Under the pieces are notes generated by a model. It worked only from the letters and a program-made list of their open reading frames with translations. It was not told the DNA's origin and made no database searches. Positions 40,178-43,571 of a stretch of DNA of 43,571 nt are shown here, one piece after another (position 1 is the stretch's first letter; the number at the start of each line of letters is the position of its first letter). Source of the stretch: Methylobacterium cerastii (GTDB taxonomy: Bacteria > Pseudomonadota > Alphaproteobacteria > Rhizobiales > Beijerinckiaceae); contig NZ_BPQG01000082.1 of assembly GCF_022179125.1 (NCBI RefSeq), positions 1 to 43,571 of the forward strand, given 5' to 3'. The translations under genes and the position numbers were made by a program.

Positions 40178-41586
40178 TCCGCCTGGTGCCGCGCTCGCTG
40201 GTCTGGCGGCTGGCGCTGCTGCTCGTGCTGGCGGTGGTGGCGGCGCAGGCCGCCGCCTTCGCGATGTTCGCGAGCGAGGCGACCCGCGTCGGGCGGGCCG
40301 CGGGACGCACCCAGGTGATCGACCGCATCGCCATCCTCGTGCGACTGCTCGACACGGTGCCGGCGGACGCGGTGCCGGGCACCATCGCGGCCTTCAACTC
40401 GCCGCGCCATCACTTCTCGATCGGCCAGGCCAGCCTCGTCCCCGACGGGGCGATGGACGCCGACGAGGCGCGGCTGGCGCACGGCCTCGACCGCAGGCTC
40501 CAGGCGGATGCGAGCGAGGCGCGGCTCCTCTTGGTGAAGCGCGACTTGGTCAAACACGACTCGGTCAAACACGACGCGGTCAAACACGACTCGGTCGAGC
40601 GCGACGTCGCGGACGCTCCCGGCGCCGAGGAGCGCCGGGCCAAACCGGAGGCGCTCCAGGTCTCGGTGCACCTCGCCGACGGGCGCTGGCTCAACGGCGA
40701 GGCGCCGGTCGCGCTGCCGACGCCGCCCTGGATGCGGATCGGCCTGTTCCAGATCGTCGCCAGCGTCGTCGCCGTGCTCGTCGCCGTCGGCCTCGGGCTG
40801 CGCGGGGTGGTCGGGCCGGTGACCGCCCTGGCGCAGGCCGCCGAGGAGGCCGGGCGCGGCACCCTGGTCGCGCCCCTGCCGGAGCCGGGGCCGGCGGAGC
40901 TGAAGACGATGACGATCGCCTTCAACCGGATGCAGGCGCGGCTCCGGGCCTACGTCGACGACCGCACGCGGATGCTGGCCGCCGTGAGCCACGACCTGCG
41001 TACGCCCATCGCCTCGCTGTGGCTGCGCGCCGAGATGGTGGAGGACGAGGCGTTGCGCGCCGGCATGGTGCGCACGCTGGGCGACATGAAGCGGATGGTG
41101 GAGGCGACCCTGTCGTTTGCCCGGGACGACGCCGCCTCGCAGGCGAGCGGCCCCCTCGACCTCACTGAGCTTGCCCGCACCCTGGTCTCGGACCACGTGG
41201 CGCTCGGCCGCGACGTCACCCTGTCGGCGCCCGAAACCCTGCCCTTCGCAGGGAGGCCCGACGCCCTGCGGCGGGCGCTGGACAACCTCGTCGAGAACGC
41301 GGTTCGCTATGGGGCGCGCGCCCGCATCGCCCTCGACCGCGACGGGGCGGACGTGCGCATCCGGGTCGAGGATGACGGGCCGGGCATCCCCGCGGACCGG
41401 GTCGAGGCGATGTTCGAGCCCTTCGCCCGCCTCGACGACTCGCGCAACGACGAGACCGGCGGCACCGGGCTCGGGCTGGCCATCGCGCGCTCGGCGATCC
41501 GCGCGCATGGCGGCGAGATCCGGCTCGCGACCTTGCCGCAGGGGGGCCTGCGCGCGGAAATCGTCCTGCCGGGCGCGGAGGGCTAA
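40174..41586 (+). CDS. Sensor histidine kinase (EnvZ/HAMP type) with periplasmic VKHD repeat, 470 aa
   Basis: TM1 (about 10-32), a periplasmic loop (33-187), TM2 (about 188-208) and a HAMP linker. The dimerisation box is AAVSHDLRTPIASL with H273 as phosphate acceptor. ATPase motifs are N box LDNLVENAVRYGARA, G1 VEDDGPGIPADRV, F box PFARLDDSR and G2 GGTGLGLAIARSAI. All catalytic parts are intact. Start GTG 40174 overlaps the regulator stop (GTGA). The periplasmic loop carries five pentapeptide repeats (120-144) rich in Lys, His and Asp. The signal is unknown, though repeated His/Asp could bind metal ions. Confidence 0.94.
   Translation: MIRLVPRSLVWRLALLLVLAVVAAQAAAFAMFASEATRVGRAAGRTQVIDRIAILVRLLDTVPADAVPGTIAAFNSPRHHFSIGQASLVPDGAMDADEARLAHGLDRRLQADASEARLLLVKRDLVKHDSVKHDAVKHDSVERDVADAPGAEERRAKPEALQVSVHLADGRWLNGEAPVALPTPPWMRIGLFQIVASVVAVLVAVGLGLRGVVGPVTALAQAAEEAGRGTLVAPLPEPGPAELKTMTIAFNRMQARLRAYVDDRTRMLAAVSHDLRTPIASLWLRAEMVEDEALRAGMVRTLGDMKRMVEATLSFARDDAASQASGPLDLTELARTLVSDHVALGRDVTLSAPETLPFAGRPDALRRALDNLVENAVRYGARARIALDRDGADVRIRVEDDGPGIPADRVEAMFEPFARLDDSRNDETGGTGLGLAIARSAIRAHGGEIRLATLPQGGLRAEIVLPGAEG
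40531..40605 (+). repeat. Five 15-bp in-frame tandem repeats in the histidine kinase sensor loop
   Basis: Units at 40531, 40546, 40561, 40576 and 40591 encode LVKRD, LVKHD, SVKHD, AVKHD and SVERD. The middle three differ only at their first two bases; the outer units have diverged more, as expected for expansion from within. Confidence 0.93.
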
Positions 41587-41598
41587 GGTTGGGAGCGG

Positions 41599-43308
41599 TC
41601 AGCCGGCCTCGGGCGTCGCGCGCATAAAACCGAAGTCGCAGCCCTCGTCGGCCTGCTCGACCGTCTCGTAGAGCAGGCGGCTGTATCCGCGGGCGGCCCA
41701 GGCCGGGCGCTCGGCCGGCCCGGCCTCCGACCGGCGGCGCTCCAGCTCGGCCGGCTCGACCAGGAGGTCGATCCGCCGGCCCGCCGTGTCGAGGCGGATG
41801 CGGTCGCCGGTGCGCACGAGGCCGAGCGGGCCGCCGTCGGCCGATTCCGGCGTGACGTGCAGCACGATCGTGCCGAAGGCGGTGCCGCTCATCCGCGCGT
41901 CGGAGATCCGGACCATGTCCTTCACCCCGGTCGCCAGGATCTTCTTCGGGATCGGCAGGTAGCCGGCCTCCGGCATGCCGGGCGCCCCCTTGGGGCCGGC
42001 GTTCTGCAGCACGAGCACGTCGTCAGGGCCGACGTCGAGGTCGGGGTCGTCGATCCGTGCGGTCATGTCGGGGATCGAGGCGAACACCACCGCCCGGCCC
42101 TCGTGCTGGAGCAGCGCCGGGCTCGCGGCGCTGTGCTTGATCACGGCGCCCCGCGGCGCGAGGTTTCCGCGCAGCACCGCCATCGCGCCCAGCGGCTTGA
42201 TCGGGTTGTCGCGCGGCCGGATCACGTCCTGGCCCGGCACGTCCTCGGCCGCCGCGACCACGTCGCGGAGCGTCCCGCCGGCCACCGTCCCGGCGTCGAG
42301 GTCGATCAGGTCGCCGAGCTGCGCCATCAGCTTCGGGACGCCGCCGGCATGGTGGAAATGCTCCATGTAGTGCTCGCCGGACGGCTTCAGGTCGACGAGC
42401 ACCGGCACCGCGCGGCCGAGCCGGTCGAAGGCGTCGAGGTCGATGCGGTGCGGCGTGCGGTTGGCGATGGCGGTGAGGTGGATCAGCCCGTTGGTCGAGC
42501 CGCCGATCGCCTGGAGCACCACCTGCGCGTTGCGGAACGCGTCCGGCGTCAGCAGCGCGCTCGGGCGCGGACCGCCCGAGACCGCCATCTCGGCGGCGCG
42601 CCGGCCGCTGGCCTCGGCGAGGCGGATGCGCTCGGCATGGGGCGCGGGGATCGTCGCCGACATCGGCAGCGACAGGCCCAGGGTCTCGGTGATGCAGGCC
42701 ATGGTGCTGGCCGTGCCCATCACCATGCAGGTGCCGACGGACGGCGCGAGCCGGCCCTCGACGGCAGCGATCTCGGCCGCGTCGAGCTGGCCGGCGCGGT
42801 GCGCGCTCCAGAGCCGGCGGCAATCGGTGCAGGCGCCGAGCACCTCGCCCTTGTGGTGGCCGACGACCATCGGCCCGGTGGGGATCACCACCGTCGGCAG
42901 GTCGGCGCTCGCCGCCGCCATGATCTGGGCCGGCAGGGTCTTGTCGCAGCCGCCGATCACGATCACCGCGTCCATCGGCTGGGCGCGGATCATCTCCTCG
43001 GTCTCCATCGCCATCAGGTTGCGCAGGAACATCGAGGTCGGGTGCGCGAAGCTCTCGTGAATCGAGATGGTGGGGAACACCATCGGCATCGCGCCGGCCA
43101 GCATCACCCCGCGCTTGGCCGCCTCGATCAGCGCCGGCACGTTGCCGTGGCACGGGTTGAAGTCGCTGGCCGTGTCGGTGATGCCGACGATCGGCCGGTC
43201 GAGGGCGTCGTCGGAATAGCCCGCCGCCTTGATGAAGGCCTTGCGCAGGAACAGCGAGAACCCGGCATCGCCGTAGCTGGTGAGACCCTTCCGCAGGCCC
43301 TTGCTCAT
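41599..43308 (-). CDS. IlvD/Edd family dehydratase (sugar-acid dehydratase, L-arabinonate dehydratase-like), 569 aa
   Basis: An Fe-S-dependent dehydratase. IVGITDTASDFNPCHGNVPA, VIVIGGCDKTLPAQIMAAAS and GACTDCRRLWSAHRAG carry conserved cysteines that ligate the cluster, with VGTCMVMGTASTMACITETL and GGSTNGLIHLTAIANR next. The N-terminal AGFSLFLRKAFIKAAGYSDD and the C-terminal RISDARMSGTAFGTIVLHV fit the sugar-acid branch (arabinonate/xylonate) better than branched-chain amino-acid IlvD. It would convert an aldonate to a 2-keto-3-deoxy acid. Start ATG 43308 has AAGGAG upstream. It is convergent with the kinase across 12 bp. No sugar-pathway neighbours are in view. Confidence 0.9.
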   Translation of the reverse strand: MSKGLRKGLTSYGDAGFSLFLRKAFIKAAGYSDDALDRPIVGITDTASDFNPCHGNVPALIEAAKRGVMLAGAMPMVFPTISIHESFAHPTSMFLRNLMAMETEEMIRAQPMDAVIVIGGCDKTLPAQIMAAASADLPTVVIPTGPMVVGHHKGEVLGACTDCRRLWSAHRAGQLDAAEIAAVEGRLAPSVGTCMVMGTASTMACITETLGLSLPMSATIPAPHAERIRLAEASGRRAAEMAVSGGPRPSALLTPDAFRNAQVVLQAIGGSTNGLIHLTAIANRTPHRIDLDAFDRLGRAVPVLVDLKPSGEHYMEHFHHAGGVPKLMAQLGDLIDLDAGTVAGGTLRDVVAAAEDVPGQDVIRPRDNPIKPLGAMAVLRGNLAPRGAVIKHSAASPALLQHEGRAVVFASIPDMTARIDDPDLDVGPDDVLVLQNAGPKGAPGMPEAGYLPIPKKILATGVKDMVRISDARMSGTAFGTIVLHVTPESADGGPLGLVRTGDRIRLDTAGRRIDLLVEPAELERRRSEAGPAERPAWAARGYSRLLYETVEQADEGCDFGFMRATPEAG

Positions 43309-43404
43309 CGTCTGCTCCTTCGATCCGGACAAGCGCGCGCCCTATCGCGAACGGGCCACCGTATTCGCACGTTTCGTCATGGCGTCGGACGACGCGCGGG
43401 TTCC

Positions 43405-43533
43405 CCTCTCCCCGCGGGCGGGGAGAGGCCCGCACGGACCTCGTCGTCCGTGCGGGAAGCGAAGGCAACGCCGAAGCGAGGGTGAGGGGGTGCGAACGGA
43501 TGTGGTTCCTCCGTGGCAGCCCCCTCACCCTCG
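43405..43533. repeat. Composite stem-loop intergenic repeat
   Basis: Three nested or adjacent stems: CCTCTCCCCGC/GCGGGGAGAGG (43405-43428, 2-nt loop), CCCGCACGGAC/GTCCGTGCGGG (43429-43456, 6-nt loop), and CGAGGGTGAGGGGG/CCCCCTCACCCTCG (43477-43533). This CCCTCACCCTCG-type element is a dispersed repeat style of alphaproteobacteria and continues towards the window end. No gene is seen from 43309 to 43571. Confidence 0.8.
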
Positions 43534-43571
43534 GCTGCCGCCTCGCTTCGCCGACGACGAGGTCGGCAAAG

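Noticed and set aside
41599-43308. Branched-chain amino-acid IlvD (dihydroxy-acid dehydratase)
   Set aside because: Family is right, but N- and C-terminal segments fit the sugar-acid dehydratase branch better and no ilv genes are nearby.
1-43571. CRISPR array
   Set aside because: All repeats found are contiguous short tandem units without spacers, or simple inverted repeats; no cas genes were seen.

Overview
The window is high-GC (about 70%) chromosomal DNA, with dense, short intergenic gaps and many 4-bp GTGA/ATGA gene overlaps. It reads like an alphaproteobacterium of the Methylobacterium/Methylorubrum group. Supporting signs are a secreted GCG_CRPN-type mini-protein, a lone Rmf/CrpP-fold protein, a small membrane-tethered sigma-1.1-like protein, and two palindromic dispersed repeats of a style common in that genus. 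No rRNA, tRNA or CRISPR array was seen. The genus assignment is inference from gene content.

Layout. 0-5.4 kb is an accessory patch. It holds an insertion-sequence end (IS21-like) carrying a 76-bp fold-back palindrome, a 5'-truncated MmeI/DrmMI-like DNA methyltransferase, a convergent frame with an HUH (rolling-circle Rep-like) signature, an apparently gene-free stretch, and three small orphan genes. 5.5-10 kb carries an aldo/keto reductase divergent from a LysR regulator, a DUF302 protein preceded by two identical 7-codon upstream ORFs, and an alpha/beta hydrolase divergent from a GlxA-type AraC regulator. 10.3-15.2 kb is an RND efflux adaptor/pump pair followed by a TetR regulator.

15.3-21.6 kb is a minus-strand, tightly overlapping five-gene operon: split transketolase (N and C halves), a sugar-nucleotide epimerase fused to a GtrB/DPM1-type glycosyltransferase, a zinc-ribbon methyltransferase, and a polytopic membrane protein. 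It looks like a lipid-linked sugar assembly module and is the best candidate for an undescribed pathway. 21.7-31.5 kb is rich in small membrane and secreted proteins: a Pmp3 homologue, the sigma-1.1/TM protein, tandem DUF606 transporters, a three-gene exported-protein operon and an SH3 protein. It also holds an SDR, the Rmf/CrpP protein, an NAD(P)H-hydrate dehydratase and a histidine phosphatase.

31.5-36.2 kb has an mhqOD-like quinone detoxification pair behind a perfect 10-bp inverted repeat, then a CNNM/CBS transporter and ChrA. 36.2-43.6 kb has the GCG_CRPN protein, a DUF1501/DUF1800 export pair, an OmpR/EnvZ-type two-component system, an IlvD/Edd dehydratase and a terminal dispersed repeat.

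A pattern cuts across unrelated genes. Seven loci carry short tandem repeats (15-21 bp, 2-5 copies). Five of these sit on a start or stop codon, and all four that lie inside reading frames have unit lengths divisible by three. Together they look like a slippage- or recombination-driven minisatellite habit of this genome.
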